A stretch of DNA of 64,000 nucleotides from Mycobacterium sp. 3519A (GCF_900240945.1 NZ_OESG01000012.1:806001-870000); one strand, 5' to 3'. Counted from the stretch's first letter, positions 17,518-27,138 are shown. Notes: a model not told the origin generated them from the letters alone. Made by a program: numbers and translations.

Positions 17518-18642
17518 TCATAGGTTGATCGGATCGGGTGGCTCCACCGCCTTGCTGGTGTCGCGCAGCGCGGCCTTGAATTGCATTGCGCGGTAAGGCC
17601 ATCCGCTGTCGGTGTGCCATTGCGACACCACCAGCCCGACGCCACCCTTGATGTCGAACCGCGAACCGGGTAGCACATAGCCGCCGTAGAGCTGCGCTAC
17701 CCGGTTCGCGGTGTGGTCCTCGTCCTGCCACGACGAGCCCGTCACCGGGATCTGCAGTTCGGTGGTGTGCATGTTCGCCACCGGCGAGTCGACAACGCGG
17801 TATCCCAGCGCGTATCTCGACGCCAGGAATCCGCCGAGCACCCATTTGCCCTGCGCCATCCGGCGAAACGTCAACTCGCCCCACTTCTCGCCCTCAGGCG
17901 TGATCGGCGTGGCGTGCGTTCCCCACGCCCAGCGGTCGTCGGCGTAACCCCAACTGACGTATCGCGACCGTTGGCCGATGTGTTCGGGCTGAACGCGCAT
18001 CAGGATGATGCCTTTGTCGCGTTGAAAACCCGTCGCCATCACGTACACCCAACCGTCGTCGGGTTCGTAATCCCACGACCAGCATTGCGCGTGCCCGCCG
18101 TGCAGGTCGGCGGGGAACTTCGCGTTCTCGCCCGGGTGCGACCACGACACACCGCTGTCGTCTGAGCGCCATATCTCGGTCCAGATCACGTTGCCGAATC
18201 CCCGATTGACGATGGCGTGCAAGTACATTGAGTCGCCGACCGTCAGCAGATCCGACGGGATCACGGTGCTGATGCCGCCGCGGGTCCAACCGGTGGCGGC
18301 GTCGTCGTGCACGTAATGCCACAACTGGCGGGCGTAGTTCGGGTCCTCTCCCCCGGCCCGCTCGTAGACGATCTCGTGGTCGGCGTCGCCGGTGCCGATC
18401 AGCACCACAGGCGAGCGCCAATCACCCTGTCCCACCTTGCGTCCCGAGAACGTGTCGCCGAACACCGACACCAACTTGCCGTTGGGCGCTAGCACCGAAG
18501 CGCCGAGGTCGGTGCACGTGACGCCGAACTGCGACGTGAGTCCCGGGCCGGTCAGGTCGACCACTTTGCCGTTCAGCAGCGGGACCGCGGCCGCGGGCCG
18601 CAGCCGTTGACCCGCGCGTCCGCCGAGGCCGGGCCCGGTCAC
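17518..18642 (-). CDS. DUF4185-domain protein
   Basis: The 374-residue product contains the DUF4185 signature near its start: DLTGPGLTSQFGVTCTDLGA, then LVSVFGDTFSG. It continues with the beta-propeller-like repeats of this family, rich in Trp and Asp-box-like turns. Members are actinobacterial and often secreted. Here a GTG start at 18642 overlaps the stop of the preceding secreted protein gene, so translation is coupled and the protein itself shows no obvious signal peptide. The open frame continues upstream to 18960 but only as a shadow of the neighbour. Its function is unknown. Confidence 0.78.
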   Translation of the reverse strand: MTGPGLGGRAGQRLRPAAAVPLLNGKVVDLTGPGLTSQFGVTCTDLGASVLAPNGKLVSVFGDTFSGRKVGQGDWRSPVVLIGTGDADHEIVYERAGGEDPNYARQLWHYVHDDAATGWTRGGISTVIPSDLLTVGDSMYLHAIVNRGFGNVIWTEIWRSDDSGVSWSHPGENAKFPADLHGGHAQCWSWDYEPDDGWVYVMATGFQRDKGIILMRVQPEHIGQRSRYVSWGYADDRWAWGTHATPITPEGEKWGELTFRRMAQGKWVLGGFLASRYALGYRVVDSPVANMHTTELQIPVTGSSWQDEDHTANRVAQLYGGYVLPGSRFDIKGGVGLVVSQWHTDSGWPYRAMQFKAALRDTSKAVEPPDPINL

Positions 18643-19163
18643 TGGCAGATGCGCAGACCGGCAGGCTCGCAGTACAGCGGATATTGCTCGTTGGGAATGG
18701 GCAGCGGACCCTTGTAGGCCATCTTGAACGGGATGTTGATGATGCCCGGCGCCAGGCCGCACACGTCGGTGTGACTGATCGAGCGGGTGCCTGTCATTGT
18801 CAGGTCGTCGAATCTCAGGGTCTCCACGACGGGCGCCCAGCTGCCGTCGGGGCACTGCATCCCCTCTTTCTTGGGCGTGGTCCATTGCCACACGCCACCC
18901 GAGAGTGTCGCGTCGCCACCGGTCAAAGCGGCCGACTGCGGGGACATGTGCAACCGGCACGCGACCGGCAGGTTCAGCGGTTCGCGCAGGTCGCCGACGA
19001 CCGGAACGCAGGACGGCCAGATCTCGTAGGTGCCGCTGTCGCCCTGTTCGGGGGTGTACTCGTAGATCCCCTGGAGCACCTGGTCAGCGCGCGCGGGCCC
19101 GGACAGCCCAAGCGCGGCCGAACAAAGGAGGACAGCTGCGGCGAGCCCACCGATGATTCTCAC
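18639..19163 (-). CDS. Secreted conserved mycobacterial protein
   Basis: From GTG 19163 the 174-residue protein begins VRIIGGLAAAVLLCSAALGL followed by SGPARADQV, a Sec signal peptide with cleavage after ARA. The mature part is rich in Cys and Pro (WPSCVPVVGDL, CRLHMSP, EGMQCPDGSW, HTDVCGLAPG, YCEPAGLRICQ), consistent with a disulfide-bonded exported protein. No enzymatic motif is evident. An alternative GTG start at 19187 adds eight residues before the signal. Its stop overlaps the DUF4185 start, so the two form a unit. Confidence 0.75.
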   Translation of the reverse strand: MRIIGGLAAAVLLCSAALGLSGPARADQVLQGIYEYTPEQGDSGTYEIWPSCVPVVGDLREPLNLPVACRLHMSPQSAALTGGDATLSGGVWQWTTPKKEGMQCPDGSWAPVVETLRFDDLTMTGTRSISHTDVCGLAPGIINIPFKMAYKGPLPIPNEQYPLYCEPAGLRICQ

Positions 19164-19254
19164 GTCGCTGAGTATCGCAGTGACCACTCGGCAAAGTCAC
19201 GGTTTACCGAGCGATCGGGGTTTGGCCGCCCCCGTCGCCGGGGTAAAGAGCGGC

Positions 19255-20781
19255 GTGCGGGTTTTGACCGCTCTTTGTGTCGTGCTCTGGATGGTCGCCG
19301 CTCTGACCGGCTGTTCGACGGGTTCCAGGGTTGATCTCGGCGACGATTCGTCCGGCAACCTGGTCGCGGCGATCGCGGGCGAACCCGATCAACTCGATCC
19401 GCAGAAGACCAGCGCGTACTTCTCCTTCGAGGTCCTGGAGAACGTGTTCGACACTCTCGTGGCACCGGACTCGAACCTCGAGATGCGGCCCGCGCTCGCC
19501 GAGTCGTGGGACGTCAGTCCCGACCAACTGGCGTGGACGTTCCACCTGCGCCGCGGCGTCACCTTTCACGACGGCAGCCCGTTCACCGCCGACGACGTCG
19601 TGTACTCGTATCGCCGCATCATCGATGAGAAGCTGGCCAACTCCGACAAGTTCAGCGCCGTCACCGATGTCACCGCGCTCGACCCGGCAACGGTGCGGAT
19701 CACGCTGCAGCACCCGACCCCGAACCTGCTGACCAACCTCGGCGGTTTCAAAGGGGTGGCGATCGTGCAGCGCCGCAATGTGGAGAGCGGCCAGATCGCC
19801 ACGCATCCGGTAGGCACCGGGCCGTTCAAGTTCACGAGCCAGAAGAGCGGTGACTCGATCACGCTGAAGGCGAACCCGACATACTGGGCTGGGGCGCCGA
19901 AAATCTCGGGTGTCACGTTCCGATTCATCCCAGAAGCGTCGACGGCGCTGTCAGCGCTGCAGGCAGGCGAAATCGATTGGACGGATTCAATTCCGCCGCA
20001 ACGGGTTGCGACTCTGAAGGACGACGACTCGATCACGCTGGCGGCGACGCCGAGCAATGACTACTGGTATCTCGCGCTGAACGAGGCCCGCTCCCCCTGG
20101 AACGATGTCCGCGTCAGGCAGGCGATCGCCTACGCCATCGACCGCGACGCCATCGTGCAGGCGACCAGTTACGGCACGGCCGTCGCCAACCAACTGGCGA
20201 TCCCCAAAGGCAACCCGTGGTACACGCCCTATGACACCTACCGTCGCGACATCGACAAGGCCAAGAGCTTGTTGGCCGAGGCCGGCGCCAGCCCGAAGAA
20301 CCTCGACATGCTGGTCACCACCGAATACCCGGAGACGGTGACCGCGGCGCAGATCATCGCGGATAACCTTGCCCCGCTTGGCATCACGGTGAACATTCGC
20401 ACGGTCGACTTCGCCACCTGGCTCGACGAACAGAACAACGGCCACTTCGACATGCTGATGATGGGATGGTTGGGCAACATCGACCCCGACGACTTCTACT
20501 ACGCACAGCACCACACCGACGGCAGCAGCAACGCGCAGAAGTTCTCCAATCCGGAGGTCGACCGACTGCTCGATGCCGGACGCGTCGAAATCAACCGCGA
20601 CGCGCGCGCCGGCGACTACGCCAAGGCGGCGACCATCATCGCCGATCAGGTCAGCTACCTGTACCTGTACAACCCGTCGGTGATCCAGGCGTGGACGAAG
20701 CGACTGTCGGGTTACGAGGCGCGGCGAGACGGCGCGGTCCGGTTCAGTACCGCGACCGTCGCACCGGGTGGCGCCGCGTGA
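19255..20781 (+). CDS. Oligopeptide ABC transporter substrate-binding lipoprotein
   Basis: The GTG start at 19255 gives a lipoprotein signal VRVLTALCVVLWMVAALTGC with lipobox LTGC (Cys20). The mature ~490 residues form a family 5 solute-binding protein, with FTADDVVYSYRRI, TGPFKFTSQKSGDSI, NPTYWAGAPKISGVTFRFI and RVRQAIAYAIDRDAIVQ. It would capture peptides or similar solutes outside the membrane. The open frame runs upstream to 19153 but over the divergent secreted gene. The stop overlaps the permease GTG, so the four transporter genes form a coupled operon. Confidence 0.92.
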   Translation: MRVLTALCVVLWMVAALTGCSTGSRVDLGDDSSGNLVAAIAGEPDQLDPQKTSAYFSFEVLENVFDTLVAPDSNLEMRPALAESWDVSPDQLAWTFHLRRGVTFHDGSPFTADDVVYSYRRIIDEKLANSDKFSAVTDVTALDPATVRITLQHPTPNLLTNLGGFKGVAIVQRRNVESGQIATHPVGTGPFKFTSQKSGDSITLKANPTYWAGAPKISGVTFRFIPEASTALSALQAGEIDWTDSIPPQRVATLKDDDSITLAATPSNDYWYLALNEARSPWNDVRVRQAIAYAIDRDAIVQATSYGTAVANQLAIPKGNPWYTPYDTYRRDIDKAKSLLAEAGASPKNLDMLVTTEYPETVTAAQIIADNLAPLGITVNIRTVDFATWLDEQNNGHFDMLMMGWLGNIDPDDFYYAQHHTDGSSNAQKFSNPEVDRLLDAGRVEINRDARAGDYAKAATIIADQVSYLYLYNPSVIQAWTKRLSGYEARRDGAVRFSTATVAPGGAA

Positions 20782-21746
20782 GAAACGTGCTCTCCCGTCC
20801 GGTCACCCGCTTCATTGCCCGTCGACTGCTGTACTCCGCCGTGGTCCTGCTGGGTGTGCTCGTGGTGGTGTTCGCACTCGTCCATCTGGTGCCAGGCGAC
20901 CCGGTCCGCATCGCGCTGGGCACGCGTTATACCCCGGAGGCATACAACGCGCTGCGGTCGGCGAGCGGACTGGACCGCCCGATCGTCGAGCAGTTCTTCA
21001 GTTACATCGGTTCGGCGCTCACCGGTGATCTCGGCGTCAGCTTCCGCAACGGCGACCCGGTCACCGTCACTCTGCTGGAACGGTTGCCCGCGACCGTGTC
21101 GCTGGGCCTGGTGGGCATCGTGATCGCATTGGCCATCGCGCTGCCCGCCGGCATCTGGTCGGCGCTGCGCGAGGGCCGGATATCCGACGCGATCGTTCGC
21201 GTCACCAGCCAGTTCGGCGTGTCCATTCCGGACTTCTGGCTGGGCATCCTGCTCATCGCGCTGTTCGCGACGACGTTGGGTTGGCTGCCGACGTCGGGCT
21301 ACCGTCCACTGTTCGACGACCCGGCCGGCTGGCTGCGCCACATCGTATTACCCGGGCTGACAGTCGGTTTGGTGGCCGCGGCGATCATGACGCGGTACGT
21401 GCGGTCCGCGGTGCTCGAGGTTGCGTCGATGGGCTACGTGCGCACCGCCAGGTCGAAGGGATTGCCGCCGCGGGTGGTGACGCTGCGGCACACCGTGCGC
21501 AATGCGCTTGTTCCGGTATTGACCATCACCGGAATTCAGCTTGCGACGATTCTCGGCGGCGTGATCGTGGTCGAGGTGGTGTTTGCCTGGCCGGGTCTGG
21601 GCCGGTTGGTGTACAACGCCGTCGCGGCCCGCGACTACCCCGTCATCCAGGGCGCGGTGCTGTTGATCGCCGCGCTGTTCCTGCTCATCAACCTCGTGGT
21701 GGACATGCTCTACGCGGTGGTCGATCCGAGGATCCGGTTGGCATGA
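20778..21746 (+). CDS. DppB-like ABC permease
   Basis: This 322-residue inner-membrane permease of the BPD_transp_1 family begins VRNVLSRPVTRFIARRLL and then LVVVFALVHLVPGDPVRIAL, the typical first TM of DppB/OppB. The EAA loop is in YVRTARSKGLPPRVVTLRHT. The GTG start overlaps the binding-protein stop by four bases, and the stop overlaps the second permease start by four bases. It pairs with the DppC-like permease to form the channel. Confidence 0.92.
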   Translation: MRNVLSRPVTRFIARRLLYSAVVLLGVLVVVFALVHLVPGDPVRIALGTRYTPEAYNALRSASGLDRPIVEQFFSYIGSALTGDLGVSFRNGDPVTVTLLERLPATVSLGLVGIVIALAIALPAGIWSALREGRISDAIVRVTSQFGVSIPDFWLGILLIALFATTLGWLPTSGYRPLFDDPAGWLRHIVLPGLTVGLVAAAIMTRYVRSAVLEVASMGYVRTARSKGLPPRVVTLRHTVRNALVPVLTITGIQLATILGGVIVVEVVFAWPGLGRLVYNAVAARDYPVIQGAVLLIAALFLLINLVVDMLYAVVDPRIRLA

Positions 21747-22618
21747 CGACTACCGAATCCTCACGCGTCGCATCATGGCGACTGCTGTTGCGCAACCCCG
21801 TCACCGTCGTCAGCGCGGCCGTGCTCGCCGTCGTCGTGTTCGTGGCGGTGGCAGCCAACTGGATCGTCCCGTTCGGCGTCAACGACGTCGACGTCCCGAA
21901 TGCGCTGCAACCGCCCAGCGGTCAACACTGGTTCGGGACCGACGAATTGGGCCGCGACGTGTTGTCCAGAGTGCTGGTGGCGATTCAGGCGTCGATGCGG
22001 GTGGCGGTGGTGAGCGTGGCGTTCGCCGTCGTCGTCGGTGTGACGGTCGGGGTCGTCGCCGGCTACCGCGGCGGCTGGGTCGACACCGTGTTCATGCGGG
22101 TCGTCGACGTGATGTTCGCGTTCCCGGTGCTGCTGCTGGCGCTGGCGGTGGTCGCGATCCTGGGGCCGGGCACCACGACGACGATATTGGCGATCGGCAT
22201 CGTCTATACGCCGATCTTCGCGCGGGTGGCGCGTGCGAGCACGCTAGGCGTGCGCGTCGAACCGTATGTTCAGGTGTCTCGGGCGATGGGCACCGGCAGT
22301 CTGTACATCCTTGGCCGCCATGTCATTCCGAACATCGCAGGACCGCTGATCGTGCAGACATCGCTGTCGCTGGCCTTCGCGATTCTGTCGGAGGCGGCGC
22401 TGTCGTTCCTCGGGCTCGGCATCCAGCCGCCGCAGCCGTCGCTCGGCCGGATGATCTTCGACTCGCAGGGGTTCGTGACGATGGCGTGGTGGATGGCGGT
22501 GTTCCCCGGCGCAGCGATCTTCGTGATCGTGCTGGCGTTCAACCTCGTCGGCGACGGGTTGCGCGATGTGCTGGATCCGAAGCAGCGCAGCATGATCGAA
22601 ATGAGAGGTAAGCAGTGA
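21743..22618 (+). CDS. DppC-like ABC permease
   Basis: This 291-residue permease has an N-terminal TM (VVSAAVLAVVVFVAVAANWI) and the DppC hallmark HWFGTDELGRDVLSR. The EAA motif lies in YVQVSRAMGTGSLYILGRHV, and LSFLGLGIQPPQPSLGRMI follows near the C-terminus. It starts with ATGA overlapping the preceding stop and overlaps the ATPase GTG by four bases, which is tight translational coupling. Confidence 0.92.
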   Translation: MTTTESSRVASWRLLLRNPVTVVSAAVLAVVVFVAVAANWIVPFGVNDVDVPNALQPPSGQHWFGTDELGRDVLSRVLVAIQASMRVAVVSVAFAVVVGVTVGVVAGYRGGWVDTVFMRVVDVMFAFPVLLLALAVVAILGPGTTTTILAIGIVYTPIFARVARASTLGVRVEPYVQVSRAMGTGSLYILGRHVIPNIAGPLIVQTSLSLAFAILSEAALSFLGLGIQPPQPSLGRMIFDSQGFVTMAWWMAVFPGAAIFVIVLAFNLVGDGLRDVLDPKQRSMIEMRGKQ

Positions 22619-24222
22619 CTGATCCGGTGCTGAGCGTGCGCGATCTGCGGGTGCGCATTGGCGACCGCCGGGTGGTCCGCGGGGTCGGCTTCGAGGTGCA
22701 GCGCGAGCAGACGCTGGGCATCGTCGGCGAATCGGGGTCGGGCAAGACGATGACCGCGCTCGCCGCGACCGGCCTACTCGACACTCCCGGTGCGGTGGTC
22801 GAAGGCAGCAGCAAGCTGGTGGGCGACACGGAGTTGGTCGGCGCGTCGGCGCGGTTACTGCGCAGCGTGCACGGCGGCCGGATCGGATTCGTGTTCCAGG
22901 ACCCTGGCACGTCGCTGAATCCGCTGCTGACACTGGACCGCCAGATCACCGAATCGCTTGAGACACACCGCAAGATGACGCGGCGGCAGGCGCAGAACCG
23001 GGCGTTGGAACTGCTCGAGGCGGTCGGCCTGCCGGATCCGCAGACCCGTCTGCACGCGTATCCGCATCAACTGTCCGGTGGTCAGCGGCAGCGGGTGATG
23101 GTCGCCATCGCGTTGGCGTGCGATCCGGAACTGTTGATCGCCGACGAGCCGACCACGTCGCTGGATGTGACGACGCAGGCGCAGATCATCGAGTTGGTGC
23201 GGGACCTACAGCGCGATTTCGGCACCGCGGTGGTGTGGATCAGCCACGACCTCGGCGTGATCGGTCAGGTCGCCGACGACGTGACCGTGCTTCGCGACGG
23301 CGAAATCGTCGAGCAGGCATCGATTCTCGATGTCTTCGATCGGCCGCGGCATGACTACACGCGTGAACTCCTACGCGCCAGGCCGCTGGTCGGCGCCGCC
23401 GAGCCCGCGCCCGCGCCGGACGACGCACCGGTGCTGCTGCGGGTCGAAGGGGTCGACGTGCGCTTCCCAGTGACCACACCGGTCGGCAGGTCGACCGTGC
23501 ATGCGGTGCAGCACCTGTCGTTCGAGGTGCGGCGCGGCACGACGCTGGGCCTGGTCGGGGAGTCCGGTTCGGGCAAGTCCACGGTCGCGGCAACGCTGAC
23601 TGGGCTCGTCGAACCGAGCGGCGGCAGCGCGCAGTTGGACGGCATCGACGTGTTCGGTGCGCGCGGCAAGCAGCAGAAGACGCTGCGGCGCAAGATCGGG
23701 CTGGTGTTCCAGGATCCGTTCTCGTCGCTGAACCCGCGGATGCGAGTGCAGAACGCGATCGAGGAACCGCTGCGGGTGCACCGGCTCGCGACGGATAAGG
23801 CTGCCCGGCGGGACAGGGTCGCGCAGCTGATCGAATTGGTCGATCTGCCAACGGCATTCGCATCGCGTTACCCGCACGAACTGTCGGGTGGGCAGCGGCA
23901 GCGGGTGAGCATCGCCCGCGCGCTGGCGGCGGAGCCGGAACTGTTGATCCTCGACGAAGCGACTGCCTCGCTGGACGTTTCGGTGCAGGCCCACATCCTC
24001 GACCTGCTCAAGAGCCTGCAGGACGACCTCGGGCTGACGTATCTGTTCATCGGCCACGATCTGGCTGTCATCCAACAGATGAGCCACGACGTATTGGTGA
24101 TGCGCGACGGAGAGGCCGTGGAGTACCGGCCCGCCGCGCAACTGTTCGCCGATCCCCGCGACGAGTACACCCGTGCGCTGTTGGCGGCGGTCCCGCCTGC
24201 ACGACCGCGCGCCGCCGTCTGA
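22615..24222 (+). CDS. Fused dual ABC ATPase for peptide uptake (DppD-DppF)
   Basis: The 535-residue protein contains two complete nucleotide-binding domains in tandem. The first has Walker A GESGSGKT at 38-45, signature LSGGQRQRVMVA and Walker B LLIADEPTTSLD. The second has GESGSGKS, LSGGQRQRVSIA and LLILDEATASLD, each followed by a switch His (SHDLGV, GHDLAV). The fused form replaces the two separate ATPases of classical Dpp/Opp systems and is common in actinobacteria. It ends the importer operon. Confidence 0.93.
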   Translation: MTDPVLSVRDLRVRIGDRRVVRGVGFEVQREQTLGIVGESGSGKTMTALAATGLLDTPGAVVEGSSKLVGDTELVGASARLLRSVHGGRIGFVFQDPGTSLNPLLTLDRQITESLETHRKMTRRQAQNRALELLEAVGLPDPQTRLHAYPHQLSGGQRQRVMVAIALACDPELLIADEPTTSLDVTTQAQIIELVRDLQRDFGTAVVWISHDLGVIGQVADDVTVLRDGEIVEQASILDVFDRPRHDYTRELLRARPLVGAAEPAPAPDDAPVLLRVEGVDVRFPVTTPVGRSTVHAVQHLSFEVRRGTTLGLVGESGSGKSTVAATLTGLVEPSGGSAQLDGIDVFGARGKQQKTLRRKIGLVFQDPFSSLNPRMRVQNAIEEPLRVHRLATDKAARRDRVAQLIELVDLPTAFASRYPHELSGGQRQRVSIARALAAEPELLILDEATASLDVSVQAHILDLLKSLQDDLGLTYLFIGHDLAVIQQMSHDVLVMRDGEAVEYRPAAQLFADPRDEYTRALLAAVPPARPRAAV

Positions 24223-24251
24223 CCCCGCGGCCTTCGTGAGAAGGTCTTGCC

Positions 24252-24992
24252 ATGACACAACTGGACGGCAAGGTCGCATTGATCACCGGCGCCTCCGCGG
24301 GCCTGGGTGCGGTGACCGCACAACTGTTCGCCGAACGCGGCGCGTCGGTGTTCGGTATCGCGCGCGACGCCGACCGGATGGCGACGGTGTTCGAACAGGT
24401 GCCGGGCGGCAAGTACGCGTCGGTGGACATCGCCGACCCCGCCGCCTGCAGGCAGGCCGTCGCGGATTGCGTCGCCGAATTCGGCAGGCTCGACATCCTG
24501 GCCAACATCGCCGGCTTTCATCAGATGCGGCACACGCCGACCATGACCGACGAGGAGTGGGATCGCGACCTTGCGGTGAATTTGAACGGACCGTTCTACC
24601 TGTGCCGTGCCGCGCTTCCGCATCTGTTGGAGACGGGCGGCAACATCGTCAACGTGTCCTCGATAGCGGGCGTCGAGGGTGAGGTGTATTCGGCGGGCTA
24701 CTGCTCTGCCAAGCACGGATTGATCGGGCTGACCCGCGCACTCGCGGTCGAGTTCACCAAGGAGAAGTTGCGTGTCAACGCGGTGTGCCCGGGCGGCATG
24801 CCGACCGCGCAGTCCACGGAGTTCCAGGCGCCGGAGAACGCCGACTGGAACTTGATTCTGCGGATCGCCTCTCCTCGCGGCTTCATGGAGACCATCGACG
24901 TCGCCAAGGCGATTGCGTTCCTTGCCAGTGACGACGCCGCGGCCATCCATGGCGCGGTGTATCGCGTCGACAACGGCAAGGGCGCCGGCTAG
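24252..24992 (+). CDS. Short-chain dehydrogenase/reductase
   Basis: This 246-residue classical SDR has TGASAGLG, NIAGFH in place of NNAG, catalytic Ser in NVSSIAG and the YCSAK Tyr-Lys pair. It starts at ATG 24252, 29 bases after the importer operon, so it could be read from the same transcript. Its substrate is unknown. The C-terminus ends VYRVDNGKGAG, in the place where FabG-type enzymes carry VDGG. Confidence 0.9.
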   Translation: MTQLDGKVALITGASAGLGAVTAQLFAERGASVFGIARDADRMATVFEQVPGGKYASVDIADPAACRQAVADCVAEFGRLDILANIAGFHQMRHTPTMTDEEWDRDLAVNLNGPFYLCRAALPHLLETGGNIVNVSSIAGVEGEVYSAGYCSAKHGLIGLTRALAVEFTKEKLRVNAVCPGGMPTAQSTEFQAPENADWNLILRIASPRGFMETIDVAKAIAFLASDDAAAIHGAVYRVDNGKGAG

Positions 24993-25155
24993 CGGTTTGG
25001 CACACTTCGCGCGTTTGCCGTGACAGTCGTCACAACCCGATTCTGCCAACCGTCGATCAATTACTGCCACCGGAATTAAACCCTTGACCTCGCTGTTCAA
25101 GCAGTCAGACCGGTGAGAACAACCTCCCGGCGAAGGCATCGAAGAAGGACAGAAA

Positions 25156-25326
25156 ATGAAGAAGTTCGGGTTTGCCACCATGATCGCCAGCGGTCTGGCT
25201 GCTGCAGTGCTCGGGCTGGCCGGTCCGGCCCAGGCCGACATCGGCCACCACGGTTGGGTCAACAACATCACCCAGCCTGCAGTGAGCGTTCCGCACGTCG
25301 ACACCAGCGTGCACCAGAGCCACTGA
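25156..25326 (+). CDS. 56-residue secreted peptide, His-rich C-terminus
   Basis: The ATG at 25156 follows an AAGGACAG ribosome site. The product begins MKKFGFATMIASGLAAAVLG and has a classical signal peptide cut after AQA, leaving about 29 residues: DIGHHGWVNNITQPAV..., ending VHQSH with five His. Small exported proteins of this kind (MKKF...AQAD) recur in mycobacteria, but no function is known to me. The 163-base upstream gap (24993-25155) holds a GTGAC-AGTC-GTCAC inverted repeat at 25020-25033, and a strong terminator follows, so it is a monocistronic unit. Confidence 0.75.
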   Translation: MKKFGFATMIASGLAAAVLGLAGPAQADIGHHGWVNNITQPAVSVPHVDTSVHQSH

Positions 25327-25340
25327 CACTGACATACGAA

Positions 25341-25370
25341 GAGGGGCACCCATTTCGGGTGCCCCTCTTT
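25341..25370 (+). terminator. Intrinsic terminator
   Basis: An 11-bp perfect stem, GAGGGGCACCC / GGGTGCCCCTC with a 5-base loop, is followed by TTT. It lies 15 bases after the small secreted peptide stop. It could also halt the convergent gene ending at 25387. Confidence 0.85.
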
Positions 25371-25386
25371 CGTTGTGCGGTACTCG

Positions 25387-27138
25387 TTAGTGCTGTGGCC
25401 TGCGGCGTCCCAGGAACAGCGCCAGGCCGATGGCGCCGAAGCCGAGTGCCACGGTCACCCCGGCGGCGGCGTACAGGAAGATGTCCCGACCGGTCATCCC
25501 CGACGGCGACTCGTCCGACGCCAGCCTGAGCTGGTAGTCGCCGGGCAGCGGGGCTTCCTGCGGAGCATCGAGACCCGGGAACTGCTGGGTCCGGTGCACC
25601 TCGAATTGCCGCTCCCCGGTTGACGTCTGCGTCCAGACACCCCATGCCGGAGTCGCGCCGTCGAGCAGCACCTTGCGCTCGCCGAATTGCGGATCGTCGC
25701 CGACGTCGATGACGCGCCGCACCCGGAACGGCTCATACCTGGCGTTCGAATAGTTCACGAACACCGGCACGTTGTCGTAGCGCAGCACCGGCGGCGGAGG
25801 CGGCGGCAGCGGAAGCCCGACCGCCGGGACGTAGCCGCCTCCGAAGAACGTGCCGACAGCGACGTTGAGTGCGGTGTTCACCGCCGCGTTGACGATGTTG
25901 GCCGCGGTGTCGACGACAGCGGTGAAGCTGTACGCCGCGAACTGGGCCACCTCGAGCACCGCCCGCGCCAGTGGCGGGATCCACACGATGCGGGGCACGT
26001 TCTGGTAGACGTACACGATCCGCACCCGCTCGTGGTACGGGTTGATGATGATCGGCCGGTAGTACTCGTCGTACTGCACCCAGTCCGGGCGCCACTGCCG
26101 GACCGGACGATCGAAGACCCGGCTGCTGGCCAGTCTCGTATCGACCTTCGCGTTTGCGCTCGCCTCGACGCCCAACGGTCCTTTCACACCGAGGTCGAGG
26201 CCGATCGATTTCGCCATCTCGTCGACGTCTTGCTTCGGCGCCGGATCCGCTTTGACCTCAATGGGTTTCGCGTTGCGGGCCAGCTCGACGTCGGCCTTCG
26301 GCGCATCCAGCGTCGCAGGCTCAGCCATCTTGATGGCCTTGGCGGCCTGGGTGAGTGAGACGGTGGGTTCACCGCTAGTCACCGCGGCGCCCGCCTCCGG
26401 CTCGCCGCTCTTGCGCTCGCTGGTCTTGCTCTCCGTGCTCTTGCCTTCGGTGCTCGGCGCGTCCGATGCACTGGTGGGCACGTCATCCATCGCTGAACTC
26501 GGGGCCACCAGCGCAGGCGCAGGGCTGATGACGGCGGGCGCAGGTGAGTCTGCTTTCGACGCCTCTGTGGACTCCGCGGTGGACGCCTCCTGCGGCTCCC
26601 GCTGCTTCTTCGGCTCCTGGGTCTGCGGCTCCTGGGGCTCCTGCGACTCCTCCGAGGACGGCGGCGCGACAGCACGCGGAGCCGGCGATTCGACCTTCGG
26701 TCGAGGTGGAGCGGCCTTCGTCGGCGAGGCAGGGTCGACGGCGGTGACCACCGGCGCGGTCGTCGTCTGCGTGACCGGCGGCGCCACCGGCTCGACCGGC
26801 TGGACTTCCACCGGCTCGACCGGCGCGACGGGCTCGACCGGCGCAACCGGTTCGACTGCCTGCTGGGTCCGCTGCGGCGCAGGCGCCTCGACGCTCGGCG
26901 CCTCAGGAACAACCTCCGGCGCCTTCTGCGGCGCCTGCCGAGCTGGCGGTTCCGCCTCTTCGACGACGGGTGCCTTCGGCTGCGGAGCCGGCGCGGTGGT
27001 GGTGACCACCTGATCGTTGCCCGGCTTGGCGAATGCCGGTGCGATTCCCCCAGTGAGCGCGGTGAGCGAGATCACCATCCCCGACGCCAAAACGGCGATA
27101 ACCCCTCGCTTAGCGCAGATTTCAAGCGGTGCACTCAT
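25387..27138 (-). CDS. Large exported Pro/Ala-rich protein with C-terminal membrane anchor
   Basis: The 583-residue product begins MSAPLEICAKRGVIAVLASG with an export signal ending near APAFA. A long low-complexity region of about 250 residues follows, rich in Pro, Glu and Ala, with VEPVAPVEPVAPVEPV repeats and many Ser/Thr. The folded part, from about residue 320, has WRPDWVQYDEYYRPIIINPY, hydrophobic helices (FAAYSFTAVVDTAANIVNAAV) and a Pro run. The C-terminus has one TM helix plus an Arg-rich tail (LALFLGRRRPQ), a topology for a wall-spanning anchored protein. I do not recognise a named family. Confidence 0.78.
   Translation of the reverse strand: MSAPLEICAKRGVIAVLASGMVISLTALTGGIAPAFAKPGNDQVVTTTAPAPQPKAPVVEEAEPPARQAPQKAPEVVPEAPSVEAPAPQRTQQAVEPVAPVEPVAPVEPVEVQPVEPVAPPVTQTTTAPVVTAVDPASPTKAAPPRPKVESPAPRAVAPPSSEESQEPQEPQTQEPKKQREPQEASTAESTEASKADSPAPAVISPAPALVAPSSAMDDVPTSASDAPSTEGKSTESKTSERKSGEPEAGAAVTSGEPTVSLTQAAKAIKMAEPATLDAPKADVELARNAKPIEVKADPAPKQDVDEMAKSIGLDLGVKGPLGVEASANAKVDTRLASSRVFDRPVRQWRPDWVQYDEYYRPIIINPYHERVRIVYVYQNVPRIVWIPPLARAVLEVAQFAAYSFTAVVDTAANIVNAAVNTALNVAVGTFFGGGYVPAVGLPLPPPPPPVLRYDNVPVFVNYSNARYEPFRVRRVIDVGDDPQFGERKVLLDGATPAWGVWTQTSTGERQFEVHRTQQFPGLDAPQEAPLPGDYQLRLASDESPSGMTGRDIFLYAAAGVTVALGFGAIGLALFLGRRRPQH

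Noticed and set aside
18643..18960. N-terminal extension of the DUF4185 frame
   Set aside because: Overlaps the secreted gene entirely and has no homology or signal peptide; the GTG at 18642 overlapping the previous stop is a better start.
26700..26900. Tandem DNA repeat at 26.7-26.9 kb as a satellite
   Set aside because: The periodicity comes from PVEPVAP-type codons in the exported Pro-rich protein and stays in frame, so it is coding low complexity.
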